Of a stretch of DNA of 64,000 nucleotides, positions 7,995 through 15,956 are shown piece after piece. The notes below the pieces were generated by a model. It ran no database searches, was not told the DNA's origin, and was given only the letters and a program-made list of their open reading frames with translations. Position numbers and translations under genes: made by a program. The stretch comes from Gemmatimonadota bacterium (lineage in GTDB: Bacteria > Gemmatimonadota > Gemmatimonadetes > Longimicrobiales > Gaopeijiaceae), in NCBI GenBank assembly GCA_041390105.1, contig JAWKQO010000001.1, positions 1,242,001 to 1,306,000 on the forward strand. The letters run 5' to 3'. Position 1 is the stretch's first letter; every line of letters begins with the position of its first letter.

Positions 7995-9389
7995 CTACCC
8001 CTGCCAGGTGTGTGCGGTCCGCTCCGGCGGAAGGGGATCGATCTCGTGTCCGGCCCGGCCCAGCAGGCCGTACGTGAGTCGCTTCCCCAACTCGACGCCG
8101 GGCTGATCGAGGGGATCGACACCATAGAGCGCTCCCGCCAGGACCGTGGCATGCTCGAACAGCTGGAACAGCCCACCGAGCGAGGCGGTGTCCAGGGCCG
8201 GGATGGTCAGCGTCAGCGAAGGCCGTCCGCGCTGCCGCAGGGCCTCCGTCGTCGCGCGGCGCTCGGTGTCCAACAAGGTGGCCACCGAATGCCCCGACAG
8301 ATAACGCGCAGCCTCCACGTCCGTGTGTACGTCGGGGATCGTCAGCGTCTCGGCGAAATCGCGCACGGCCAGGAACACGACACACTTGTCGCGCGGACCC
8401 TCCATGAAAAGCTGCACCTGCGCATGCTGATCGGTCGCCCCCACGGCGGGGAGCGGCGTGGGCCCGATCCCCTCCCCTCCCTTCTCCTTGCCCAGGGACT
8501 CCGCCCACAACTGCTGGAACCAAAGCGCGAACGAACGAAGGCGGCTCGAGTACGGCATCAACACATGGATGGGTGTCCCGTGCTCGACGTCCCACGCGTG
8601 CAGGAGCGCCGCCAGCAGGGCGGCCGGATTGTCCTCCAGCTCGGGACTCCGACACCGTTGGTCCATGGCAGCGGCGCCGGCCATCAGCGCCCGCAAATCG
8701 ATCCCGGTGAGCGCAGCAGGAAAAAGGCCCACGGGGGAAAGCACCGAGAAACGACCTCCCACATTGCCCGGCACCGCCAGCGTGGGGATTCCCTCTCGCT
8801 GCGCCAGCTCGCGCAAGGGACCTCGCTCTGGATCGGTGGTGAACACGAAATGGCCGCGCGCCGCGTCGGCGCCCACGGCTTGATCCAGGATCCGACGCAT
8901 CACCAGATAAAGCGCCATGGTCTCGGCGGTGGAGCCCGACTTGCTCACGACGTTGAACAACGTCCGCGTGGGCTCGATCACCGCCAGCAGATCCGAGACC
9001 ACGGCGGGATCCGGGTTGTCGAGGAAGTACAAGCGGGGAAAATAGTCCCGTGCCTCGGCGCTACGCTCGTTCCAGTAGGGCCCCAGGAGCGCGTCGCGCA
9101 TGGCCCAGGCCCCCAGGGCGGAGCCACCGATGCCGATGACGACCACCGTCTCGAACCACTGCCCGAACCCGTCGGCCAGTCCCTGGACCGCCGCCACGAG
9201 GTCCTGTCGACCCGGCAGCTCCATGAAACCCAGTCGGCCTTCCCGCTCGCCGGAGGCAACGACGCCCTGCGCCTGCTCCACCTCCTGCCGCAGGGAGGAC
9301 TGCAGGTTCTGGGGGGTCGGGCCGCGCCCCCCCAGGGCGTCGGCGAGGGCATTGGCGTAGTCGAGGCTCCAACCCGTCAAGTCGTTCAT
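7995..9389 (-). CDS. pgi: glucose-6-phosphate isomerase
   Basis: Interconverts glucose-6-P and fructose-6-P. 464 residues, the short bacterial form. Visible motifs: VVVIGIGGSALG, SKSGSTAETMA (phosphate-binding SIS loop), GGRFSVLSPVG (family signature), and GATDQHAQ with the catalytic His. ATG 9389 overlaps the stop of the PhnP-like gene (ATGA). Together with pyk two genes upstream this forms a glycolytic block. Confidence 0.96.
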   Translation of the reverse strand: MNDLTGWSLDYANALADALGGRGPTPQNLQSSLRQEVEQAQGVVASGEREGRLGFMELPGRQDLVAAVQGLADGFGQWFETVVVIGIGGSALGAWAMRDALLGPYWNERSAEARDYFPRLYFLDNPDPAVVSDLLAVIEPTRTLFNVVSKSGSTAETMALYLVMRRILDQAVGADAARGHFVFTTDPERGPLRELAQREGIPTLAVPGNVGGRFSVLSPVGLFPAALTGIDLRALMAGAAAMDQRCRSPELEDNPAALLAALLHAWDVEHGTPIHVLMPYSSRLRSFALWFQQLWAESLGKEKGGEGIGPTPLPAVGATDQHAQVQLFMEGPRDKCVVFLAVRDFAETLTIPDVHTDVEAARYLSGHSVATLLDTERRATTEALRQRGRPSLTLTIPALDTASLGGLFQLFEHATVLAGALYGVDPLDQPGVELGKRLTYGLLGRAGHEIDPLPPERTAHTWQG

Positions 9390-10168
9390 TCCGGGATCTC
9401 CACCGTCAAACCGTCGTAGGCCGGAGCGATCCCGGGAGGCAACGACTCCTCGAGCTCGCCATGCCGTACCCGATGCGTCAGATGTGTCAGGAACGTCCGC
9501 TCGGCACCGATGCTCTGGGCGGCCGCCACGGCTTCCTCGATGTTGAAGTGTGTGGGGTGCGGGCGTCCGAACCAGAGCGCGTTCAGGACCAGCACCTTGA
9601 CGCCGCGCAGGCGCTCGACCACCAGCGGGGGCAGCGCCTTTCCGTCCGTGATGTACCCCAGCGCGCCGACGCGCAGTCCATACACGGTGAAGGCGCCGTG
9701 GGGAACCGGCAGCGGCTCGACGATGCGACCGAGAACGTCGAGGCGACCTTCGGGATCGACCTCGACCAACCGTACATGAGGTTTGGACGTGCCTTCCGCG
9801 ACCTGCACCGCCGCGTCGAAGATGTAGGGGAAGCGCGCGTGGAAGTACCCGGCGGTGCCCTGCGGCACGTAGGCGGGCACGTCCCGGCCACCCCGGAACG
9901 AGAACGCCCGCAGATCGTCGATGCCGTGTATGTGGTCCGCGTGCGCATGCGTGAACCACACGGCGTCGACGTCGTTCACGTCCGCGGCGAGAAGCTGCAT
10001 CCGCAACTCGGGTGGGGTGTCGATGAGCAGTCGCTTGCTTCCCCACTCCACCAGAGCACCGTGCCGGGTGCGCCGGTCGCGCGCGTCCTCGGACCGGCAG
10101 GTCTCACAGGCACAGCCCACCACTGGGACGCCGAACGACGTGCCGGTGCCCAGGAAGGTCAACTTCAC
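9386..10168 (-). CDS. metallo-beta-lactamase-fold phosphodiesterase, PhnP-like
   Basis: 260 residues, cytosolic. N-terminal GTGTSFGVPVVGCACETC has the structural Cys cluster (Cys19, Cys21, Cys24) typical of PhnP-type enzymes, followed by RDRRTRHGALV. The metal-binding THAHADHIHG gives His74, His76, Asp78 and His79; a late THLTHRVRH supplies a further His. PhnP cleaves ribosyl 1,2-cyclic phosphates in phosphonate use, but no phn genes are present, so the substrate here is open. GTG 10168 overlaps the pyk stop; the gene also overlaps pgi. Confidence 0.85.
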   Translation of the reverse strand: MKLTFLGTGTSFGVPVVGCACETCRSEDARDRRTRHGALVEWGSKRLLIDTPPELRMQLLAADVNDVDAVWFTHAHADHIHGIDDLRAFSFRGGRDVPAYVPQGTAGYFHARFPYIFDAAVQVAEGTSKPHVRLVEVDPEGRLDVLGRIVEPLPVPHGAFTVYGLRVGALGYITDGKALPPLVVERLRGVKVLVLNALWFGRPHPTHFNIEEAVAAAQSIGAERTFLTHLTHRVRHGELEESLPPGIAPAYDGLTVEIPE

Positions 10169-11586
10169 AGCGACTCGATCCGCAGCGTGTTGGTCGAGCC
10201 GGTTCGATGGAACGGGAACCCCGACGTGACGACGATCGACTGGCCGGGCTGACCCACGCCCGAGTCGATCACGGCCCGGCGCCCGATTTCCGTCAGGGCT
10301 TCGTAGCTCACCTCCTCGGGGTCTGCCAGGACCGGCACCACACCCCATACCAGCGATAGCTCGCGGTAGCGAAGCGGATCCGTGCACACGCCGAAGATCG
10401 GCACGGGCACGCGATAGGACGACACGAGGCGGGCGCTGAACCCGCTGCGCGTGATTACGACGATGGCCGGGGCTTTGAGGCGGCGCGCCGCTTCCGCCGT
10501 GGCGGAGGCGATCGCATGTTCGCGCAACGAGGCACCGTGGCGCTGGACGTCCGACCCCAGCGCGCCCAGACGAAGCGCCAGGCGCTCGGCACCGGCCCTC
10601 TCCACTTCGGTGGCGATGCGCACCATCGCTCGGACCGCGCCCACCGGGTAGGCACCGACCGCCGTCTCTCCGGACAACATGACAGCGTCGGTTCCGTCGA
10701 GGATCGCGTTGGCGACATCGGAGGCTTCCGCCCGGGTCGGTCGCGGGTGCTCGATCATGGATTCGAGCATCTGCGTGGCGGTGATGACCGGCCGGCCAAA
10801 CAGGTTGGCGGCCTGTACGATCCGCTTCTGGGCCAGCGGTACCTGCTCGAACGGGAGCTCTACGCCCAGGTCGCCACGCGCCACCATCACGGCGTCGGTC
10901 GCCGCCAGGATGGCCTCGAGGTCCCCCAGCGCGATCGCCATTTCGATCTTGGCGACCACGAGCGCCCGTTCGGCCACGAGCTCTTTGAGTCGGATCACGT
11001 CTTCGGCGCTGCGTACGAACGAGAGCCCGACGAATTCCACGTTGTGCTGGAGGGCGAATTCGAGATCCGCGAGGTCTTTCTCGGTCAGCGAGGGAGCCCC
11101 CAGGGCCACCCCGGGGAGGTTCATGCCCTTGTGGCTCTTCAGCGGTCCGCCCCGCAGCACCTCGAACTCGGCCCGGGACCCCTCCACCCGCAGGCAGCGG
11201 AGCTCGAGGAGTCCGTCGTCCAGGAGCAGGAGATCGCCCGCCCGCACCTCCGTGGCCAGTGGTGCATAGGTGGTGGGGAGGTCGCCGGGGCCGGCATCGC
11301 CCTCAGGCGCGAAGACCACGCTCGATCCCTCGACGAGATCCACGGGCTGGGCGAGGTGCCCTACCCGGATGCGGGGCCCCTGGAGGTCGGCCAGGATCCC
11401 GACGGGCCGTCCCGCCTCGGCGGCCGCGGTCCGGATCACGTCCACCAGGGCGGCATGCTCCTCGTGCGTGCCATGAGACATGTTGATCCGGGCGACATCC
11501 AGACCGGCCGCCACCAGCGCCCGCACGGCCTCGGGGCTTCGGGAGGCGGGACCGAGCGTACAGACGATCTTCGTGCGGAGCGACAT
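10165..11586 (-). CDS. pyk: pyruvate kinase
   Basis: PEP + ADP to pyruvate + ATP. 473 residues, normal length. MSLRTKIVCTLGPASRS start, DLQGPRIR, LSFVRSAEDV, the active-site signature VVAKIEMAIALGDLE with catalytic Lys, MVARGDLGVELP, and the PVITATQMLESM motif. The C-terminal allosteric domain is complete. First gene of the long minus-strand series; divergent from the RNase D gene across a ~150-nt gap. Confidence 0.97.
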   Translation of the reverse strand: MSLRTKIVCTLGPASRSPEAVRALVAAGLDVARINMSHGTHEEHAALVDVIRTAAAEAGRPVGILADLQGPRIRVGHLAQPVDLVEGSSVVFAPEGDAGPGDLPTTYAPLATEVRAGDLLLLDDGLLELRCLRVEGSRAEFEVLRGGPLKSHKGMNLPGVALGAPSLTEKDLADLEFALQHNVEFVGLSFVRSAEDVIRLKELVAERALVVAKIEMAIALGDLEAILAATDAVMVARGDLGVELPFEQVPLAQKRIVQAANLFGRPVITATQMLESMIEHPRPTRAEASDVANAILDGTDAVMLSGETAVGAYPVGAVRAMVRIATEVERAGAERLALRLGALGSDVQRHGASLREHAIASATAEAARRLKAPAIVVITRSGFSARLVSSYRVPVPIFGVCTDPLRYRELSLVWGVVPVLADPEEVSYEALTEIGRRAVIDSGVGQPGQSIVVTSGFPFHRTGSTNTLRIESL

Positions 11587-11739
11587 GCGTTCCCGAGGCT
11601 GAGTCGCGGCGGATGGGACCTCCGGGGAGGAGGCCGACGCGCCCGAAACGTGCCGACAGCGCCCACCGCAATCAAGACACGGAACCCCCGTTGGGGTGGC
11701 GAGTACCGGGGGCGTCGAGCGGCGAGCCGAGCGAATCCG

Positions 11740-12951
11740 GTGCCGGCCGTTGAGCGCGCGACGAGTCACGAAGGGAGGCAGGGCCTGGGGCACGCGCAGT
11801 CGAGGACCCTCTGGGTCGAGGACGAGGAGGGCGGGAAGAAGCTGGTGGAGGCCCTCGACTCGTCTGCACGGCTCGCCGTCGATACGGAAGCCGCGGGTTT
11901 CCATCGCTACTCCGACCGCATCTGCCTGCTCCAGCTCTCGACCGAGTCGGACACCTTCGTCATCGACACGCTGGCGTTCAATCCCGGGTCGATCCTGGCG
12001 CCGGCCTTGGCCGACCCCGATCGCACCGTCCTGCTCCATGGCTCCGACTACGACCTGCGACTCCTGGACCGGGATCTGGGTCTACGTGTCCGCTCCATCG
12101 TCGATACGCAGGTCGCTGCCGCGCTTTCTGGAGAGCAACAGACCGGCCTCTCGGCGCTCCTCGAACGCCACCTCGGCATCTCGCTCTCCAAGAAGTATCA
12201 ACGCGCTGATTGGGCCCAGCGGCCCCTCTCCACCGAACAACTCGCCTATGCGGCCGCCGATACGCGCAGCCTGGGCGACTTGTGGGACCTCCTCCGTGAG
12301 CGCCTGGTCGAGCTGGGCCGGCTGCACTGGGTGGAAGAGGAGTTCGAACTGTTGGAGCAGATCGGCTGGGCGGGCGACGAGGAGCCGCTCGACCCCGTGA
12401 CCCGATTCACCGGGGCACGCAAACTCGATCTCCCCACGCTGGAAGGCCTGCGCGCGGCCTGGGGCTGGCGTGACGCCCTGGCGCGCGAACGGGACCGCGC
12501 TCCCTTCCGGATCGCGGAAGACCGCGTGCTCGCCGAGGTGGCGACGGGTCGGATCGACTCCACCGAGGAACTGGCGGGGCTGCGCGGCATCTCCAAGACC
12601 GTGGCCCGCGGGCCCGGTGCGGAGTTGCTGGAGCGGGTGCGCTCCGCCCGTGCGACACCCGTCGCGGAGATCGCCCCCTATCCACGCAGGAGCGGGGGCC
12701 GGGCCGATCGCCCCACCCGCGAAGTGGAAGAGCGCTTCGAGCGACTCAAGGCCGCCCGTAACCAGCGGGCCGATGAACTGGGTCTGGATCGGGGACTGCT
12801 GGTACCCAACGCGGCGCTGATGGAGATCGCGCGGGGCGCGCCCGGTACCATGGGTGAGTTGAAGGCCCTTCCCTCCGTCAAACGCTGGCAGGTGGAAGCG
12901 GCCGGAGATTCACTGTTGGAGGCAGCCCGAAACACGAAGCGCCCCCGCTGA
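11740..12951 (+). CDS. rnd: ribonuclease D-like 3'-5' exonuclease
   Basis: Trims the 3' ends of tRNA and other stable RNAs. DEDD-superfamily motifs are in order: AVDTEAAG (Asp-x-Glu), LHGSDYDLRLL, and YAAADTRSL (Y-A-A-x-D, DEDDy type). The C-terminal half carries HRDC-type helical regions (about 225-300 and 330-400). The start is uncertain: GTG 11740 gives 403 residues, but CTG 11785 is also possible; no ATG lies near. It ends in a hairpin shared with the convergent DksA-like gene. Confidence 0.85.
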   Translation: MPAVERATSHEGRQGLGHAQSRTLWVEDEEGGKKLVEALDSSARLAVDTEAAGFHRYSDRICLLQLSTESDTFVIDTLAFNPGSILAPALADPDRTVLLHGSDYDLRLLDRDLGLRVRSIVDTQVAAALSGEQQTGLSALLERHLGISLSKKYQRADWAQRPLSTEQLAYAAADTRSLGDLWDLLRERLVELGRLHWVEEEFELLEQIGWAGDEEPLDPVTRFTGARKLDLPTLEGLRAAWGWRDALARERDRAPFRIAEDRVLAEVATGRIDSTEELAGLRGISKTVARGPGAELLERVRSARATPVAEIAPYPRRSGGRADRPTREVEERFERLKAARNQRADELGLDRGLLVPNAALMEIARGAPGTMGELKALPSVKRWQVEAAGDSLLEAARNTKRPR

Positions 12952-12967
12952 GTTCAGCAGGGGCGCT
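12938..12967. terminator. bidirectional terminator between rnd and the dksA-like gene
   Basis: A near-perfect inverted repeat, AGCGCCCC-CGCTGA ... TCAGCA-GGGGCGCT, with a 2-nt centre, spans the rnd stop codon and lies between two convergent genes. It could terminate both transcripts although no U-tract is present. Confidence 0.65.
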
Positions 12968-12991
12968 CTCGCCAGCAGAGTCGGGGCGCCG

Positions 12992-13375
12992 TCAGGCAGC
13001 CGCAGCCCCCTCTTCCTTACGCTTGCAATCGATGCAGTAGCGCGCATGAGGTAGGGCGTCGAGACGCTCGAATCCCACCTCTGCTCCGCAGGTGTGACAT
13101 TTGCCGAAGTTGTCGGGATCGTTGTACAAGCGGCGCAGAGCCTCTTCGAGACGATAGAGGTAGCGGCCTTCCTTCGTCGCAAAGAGCGCGGCTTTCTCCC
13201 GCTCCATGGCCTCGGTCCCTTGATCGGCCATGTGATCCGTGTAGGCGGCCAGGTCGGAATCGCCACCTTCCCGATCCGCCTTGGCCATCTGGTCGAAGAG
13301 ACCCAGGGAGCGAAGGGCGCGCGCACGCTCCTCGAGGAGCCGCTTTTCAATGTGTGCGAGCTGCTTCTTGTTCAT
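12992..13375 (-). CDS. DksA/TraR-family zinc-finger transcription factor
   Basis: 127 residues. A long N-terminal helical hairpin with acidic tip region (GDSDLAAYTDHMADQ, ~39-52) precedes a C4 zinc finger: Cys93-x2-Cys96-x17-Cys114-x2-Cys117. Proteins of this type bind RNA polymerase through the secondary channel and modulate promoters, often with ppGpp. The N-terminus is shorter than E. coli DksA, so the closer match is the DksA/TraR-type small forms. Start ATG 13375. Confidence 0.88.
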   Translation of the reverse strand: MNKKQLAHIEKRLLEERARALRSLGLFDQMAKADREGGDSDLAAYTDHMADQGTEAMEREKAALFATKEGRYLYRLEEALRRLYNDPDNFGKCHTCGAEVGFERLDALPHARYCIDCKRKEEGAAAA

Positions 13376-13470
13376 TCCCGCTTCGTCCTGTTATGCGAGT
13401 CGCGGACCGCTGAGGTCCGGAGTCACCGGAGTGGTGGGCCGACGCAAGACTGGGGCCGCAACAGACTCAA

Positions 13471-13498
13471 AAGATAGAAAGAGGCGCGCCACTGTCCA
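13471..13498 (-). promoter_or_regulatory. predicted promoter of the dksA-like gene
   Basis: Minus strand TGGACA (13498-13493), 16-nt spacer, TATCTT (13476-13471). Five of six -35 bases and four of six -10 bases fit sigma70 consensus. The implied leader of about 90 nt contains a GGACC/GGTCC hairpin. The rest of the 220-nt gap up to fabH shows no gene. Confidence 0.4.
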
Positions 13499-13595
13499 GG
13501 CCTGGGCGTCGCGGGACGGCAACGGAGAGACGGCGAATGCGTCTCGATCCCGAGCCCAACGGTCCCAACCGCAACGGTGCGGGGCGGCCGCTGCC

Positions 13596-14600
13596 CTACC
13601 AGCGCACCAGAGCGCTCGCCCAGGTGAACCCCGAGCCGAAGGCGACCAGGCCCAGTAGGTCCCCGGACTCCAGGCGACCCGCCGCCACCGCCTCCGAAAG
13701 CGCAATGGGAATGGTGGCCGCCGTGGTATTGCCGTAGCGCTGGATGTTGTTGACGACCTTTTCTTCAGGCAGGCCCAAGCGGCGCCGCACCATCTCGGAG
13801 ATGCGTAGGTTCGCCTGATGGGGGATCAGCAGATCGAGGTCGTCCACGCCCAGTCCATTGGCGTGCAGCGCATGTTGCATGGCCTCCGGCATGCGTTCCA
13901 CGGCGTGTCGGAACACCTCCCGTCCATTCATCGAGGGATACTGTCGACCCTCCGCGAGGTCCTCCGGGCCGATGCGAGGATGTCGGCTGCTGGCCGGCGC
14001 ATCGCACCACAGGGTCTCCGCGTGGCGTCCGTCGGCGAACAGGTGCGTGGAGAGCACGCCCCGCCCAGGATCGCGCGTCGCGGTCAGGACCGCGGCACCC
14101 GCCCCGTCTCCGAAGAGCACGGCCATTTCACGCCCTTCGGTCGAGACATCCACGCCGCTGGACTGGATCTCGACCCCGACCAACAGGACGGTTCGGTAGA
14201 ACTCGGCCCGGATCCATGCGTCGGCGACGGAGAGGCCATAGAGGAACCCGCTGCACTGGGCGCGGATATCCAACGCGGGGATCCCGTTGGCGCCCAACTC
14301 CCGCTGCAGGAACACGCCCGTCCCCGGGAAGAAGTGATCGGGGCTCAGGGTGGCCAGCACGATCGCGTCCACATCCGAAACCGTCAGACCCGCAGCGTCC
14401 AGCGCGGCGCGCGACGCATGCGCGGCCATTTCGGCACTGGTGGTCGAGCCGGGAAGGACCCAGCGCCGCTCTTCGATGCCGGTGCGTTCGCGGATCCACT
14501 CGTCCGAGGTGTCCATCCACTGGCCGAGATCGTCATTGGTCACCACGCGGTCCGGCACGTGGAAGCCGGTTCCGACGATCGCGGCGCGCGGTGGCGTCAC
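13596..14600 (-). CDS. fabH: beta-ketoacyl-ACP synthase III
   Basis: Condenses acetyl-CoA-type primers with malonyl-ACP to start fatty-acid synthesis. 334 residues. Catalytic triad Cys116 (RAQCSGF), His261 (LIPHQANLRI) and Asn291 (RYGNTTAATIP). The N-terminal TSDEWIRERTGIEERR is typical. GTG start at 14600 overlaps the PP2C stop codon (GTGA). It is not in a fab cluster; its partner here is a protein phosphatase, so the coupling may be only transcriptional. Confidence 0.95.
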   Translation of the reverse strand: MTPPRAAIVGTGFHVPDRVVTNDDLGQWMDTSDEWIRERTGIEERRWVLPGSTTSAEMAAHASRAALDAAGLTVSDVDAIVLATLSPDHFFPGTGVFLQRELGANGIPALDIRAQCSGFLYGLSVADAWIRAEFYRTVLLVGVEIQSSGVDVSTEGREMAVLFGDGAGAAVLTATRDPGRGVLSTHLFADGRHAETLWCDAPASSRHPRIGPEDLAEGRQYPSMNGREVFRHAVERMPEAMQHALHANGLGVDDLDLLIPHQANLRISEMVRRRLGLPEEKVVNNIQRYGNTTAATIPIALSEAVAAGRLESGDLLGLVAFGSGFTWASALVRW

Positions 14601-15421
14601 CTCTCGTCTTCCTCGGCCCGCATCAGCACCAACGTGATGTTGTCGGGTCCGCCGCCCGCCACCGCCTCGTCGACGAGTGAATCGGCAATGGTGGCCAACG
14701 CGGCGCCCGACCCGGCCCGCGCCACGATGTCGCCTTCCTCGACCACGCGCACCAGACCATCGGTGCAGAGGAGCAGGGTGTCCCCGACTTCGAGCCGGCC
14801 CAAGGTGACCTGCGGATCCACATCGGGATCGATTCCGATCACGCGCGTGAGCACGTGCCCGAAGGGGTGGTGACGCGCGGCCTCGCGGGTCAACCGACCC
14901 TCGTCCACCGACTCCTGGGCGAGCGTGTGGTCCTGGGTGAGACGCTGCCATGCATCCCGACTCACGCGATAGGCGCGGCTGTCTCCTACGTGCCCCACCG
15001 CGAAGGTGCTCGTCTCCGGATCGACGGCCGCGATGGTGAGCGTGCACCCCATGCCGTGAAAGGACGGCTCCGCAAGCACGTGCCGACGGACTGCCGCGTT
15101 CGCTTCCCGGACCGCTTCCCCCACGGCACGGGCCAGGAGTGCCGCCCGTGAGCCGGCCCCGCCCTGGCGGCCCGTCAGCGGATCGCGGAGCTGGGCGAGA
15201 TGGGTGCTGGCCGCGTCGGCCGCGATCCGGCTGGCGACGTCCCCGGCGGGCCCGCCCCCCATCCCATCGGCCACGATCCCGTAGGTGCCGTCGGCTCCGA
15301 CCCGGAACGCATCCTCGTTGCGACCGCGCACCAGCCCTATGTGGGTGCGGCCCAGCCCGGCCATGCGAGGCGCCATAGGGGTCTTCGTGCTCGCGGTCAA
15401 TCCGGATTCCGGTAGGCTCAT
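14597..15421 (-). CDS. PP2C-family serine/threonine phosphatase
   Basis: 274 residues, soluble. PPM motifs: GLVRGRNEDAF (metal-binding Glu-Asp), YGIVADGMGGG, GMGCTLTIA, AVGHVGDSRAYR, LLLCTDGLVRVV and GGGPDNITLVLM (last metal Asp). These are the residues of stand-alone PrpC/Stp-type phosphatases that oppose Hanks-type kinases; no kinase gene is in the window. AAGGAG sits 9 nt upstream of ATG 15421. Coupled to fabH. Confidence 0.93.
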   Translation of the reverse strand: MSLPESGLTASTKTPMAPRMAGLGRTHIGLVRGRNEDAFRVGADGTYGIVADGMGGGPAGDVASRIAADAASTHLAQLRDPLTGRQGGAGSRAALLARAVGEAVREANAAVRRHVLAEPSFHGMGCTLTIAAVDPETSTFAVGHVGDSRAYRVSRDAWQRLTQDHTLAQESVDEGRLTREAARHHPFGHVLTRVIGIDPDVDPQVTLGRLEVGDTLLLCTDGLVRVVEEGDIVARAGSGAALATIADSLVDEAVAGGGPDNITLVLMRAEEDER

Positions 15422-15631
15422 TCGACGCTCTCCTTGCTGTCCCTTGGACAGCGCTGCGCCGAAGGAGTCACGTACCACTATCAGCGTCGTCCAGGCCCCG
15501 TTCCGGCCATCGTCGCACAGGCACCGGTCGGAGCGGCGGCGCAATGTAGAGGAAAGCCCCCGGACGTCCAACCCGCTCGGACCCCCGGCCCTTGGCCCGG
15601 GGTAGCGCCCTCGACCGATCCACCCTGGACC

Positions 15632-15922
15632 GTGAGCACCGTGGACACCATCCATTGCCGGCGCTGTGACCGAGAAGACGCCCCCAGGCTCGCACGTCCG
15701 CCCTTCCGGTCGGAGCTGGGGGAGCGGGTCGCCGCATCCATCTGTGGCGATTGCTGGCAGGAGTGGCTGAAGCACCAGACCCTGCTCATCAACCACTACG
15801 GGCTCGATCCGCGGGACAAGGAGGCGCGAGCGTTCCTCTACGGTCAGGTGGAGGAGGTATTGCTCGGGGGAGGCCAGGGCCGCGGCATCGACACCTCCCA
15901 GCAGGGCAGCGTCGAGTGGTAG
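15632..15922 (+). CDS. YggX-like Fe(2+)-trafficking/oxidative-protection protein with two CxxC pairs
   Basis: 96 residues from GTG 15632 (GTG 15641 is also possible). The core ELGERV...WQEWLKHQTLLINHYGL matches the YggX family (E. coli: ELGKRI...WAQWQHKQTMLINE), a protein that protects Fe-S clusters. Unlike E. coli YggX with a single Cys, this one has Cys9-x2-Cys12 and Cys38-x2-Cys41, a zinc-ribbon or rubredoxin-like arrangement. It stands alone, convergent with the following membrane protein and separated from it by a palindromic terminator. Confidence 0.8.
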   Translation: MSTVDTIHCRRCDREDAPRLARPPFRSELGERVAASICGDCWQEWLKHQTLLINHYGLDPRDKEARAFLYGQVEEVLLGGGQGRGIDTSQQGSVEW

Positions 15923-15928
15923 AGCCCT

Positions 15929-15948
15929 GGGCCGGGACGTCCCGGCCC
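15929..15948. terminator. palindromic terminator between convergent genes
   Basis: A perfect 20-nt palindrome, 8-bp GGGCCGGG/CCCGGCCC stem around an ACGT loop, lies seven bases after the YggX-like stop and eight before the stop of the opposite membrane protein gene. Confidence 0.6.
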
Positions 15949-15956
15949 GCAAGCAG

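Noticed and set aside
10516..11739. N-terminal extension of the RNase D frame
   Set aside because: The open frame continues upstream antisense to pyruvate kinase, but homology to RNase D begins only at about 11790.
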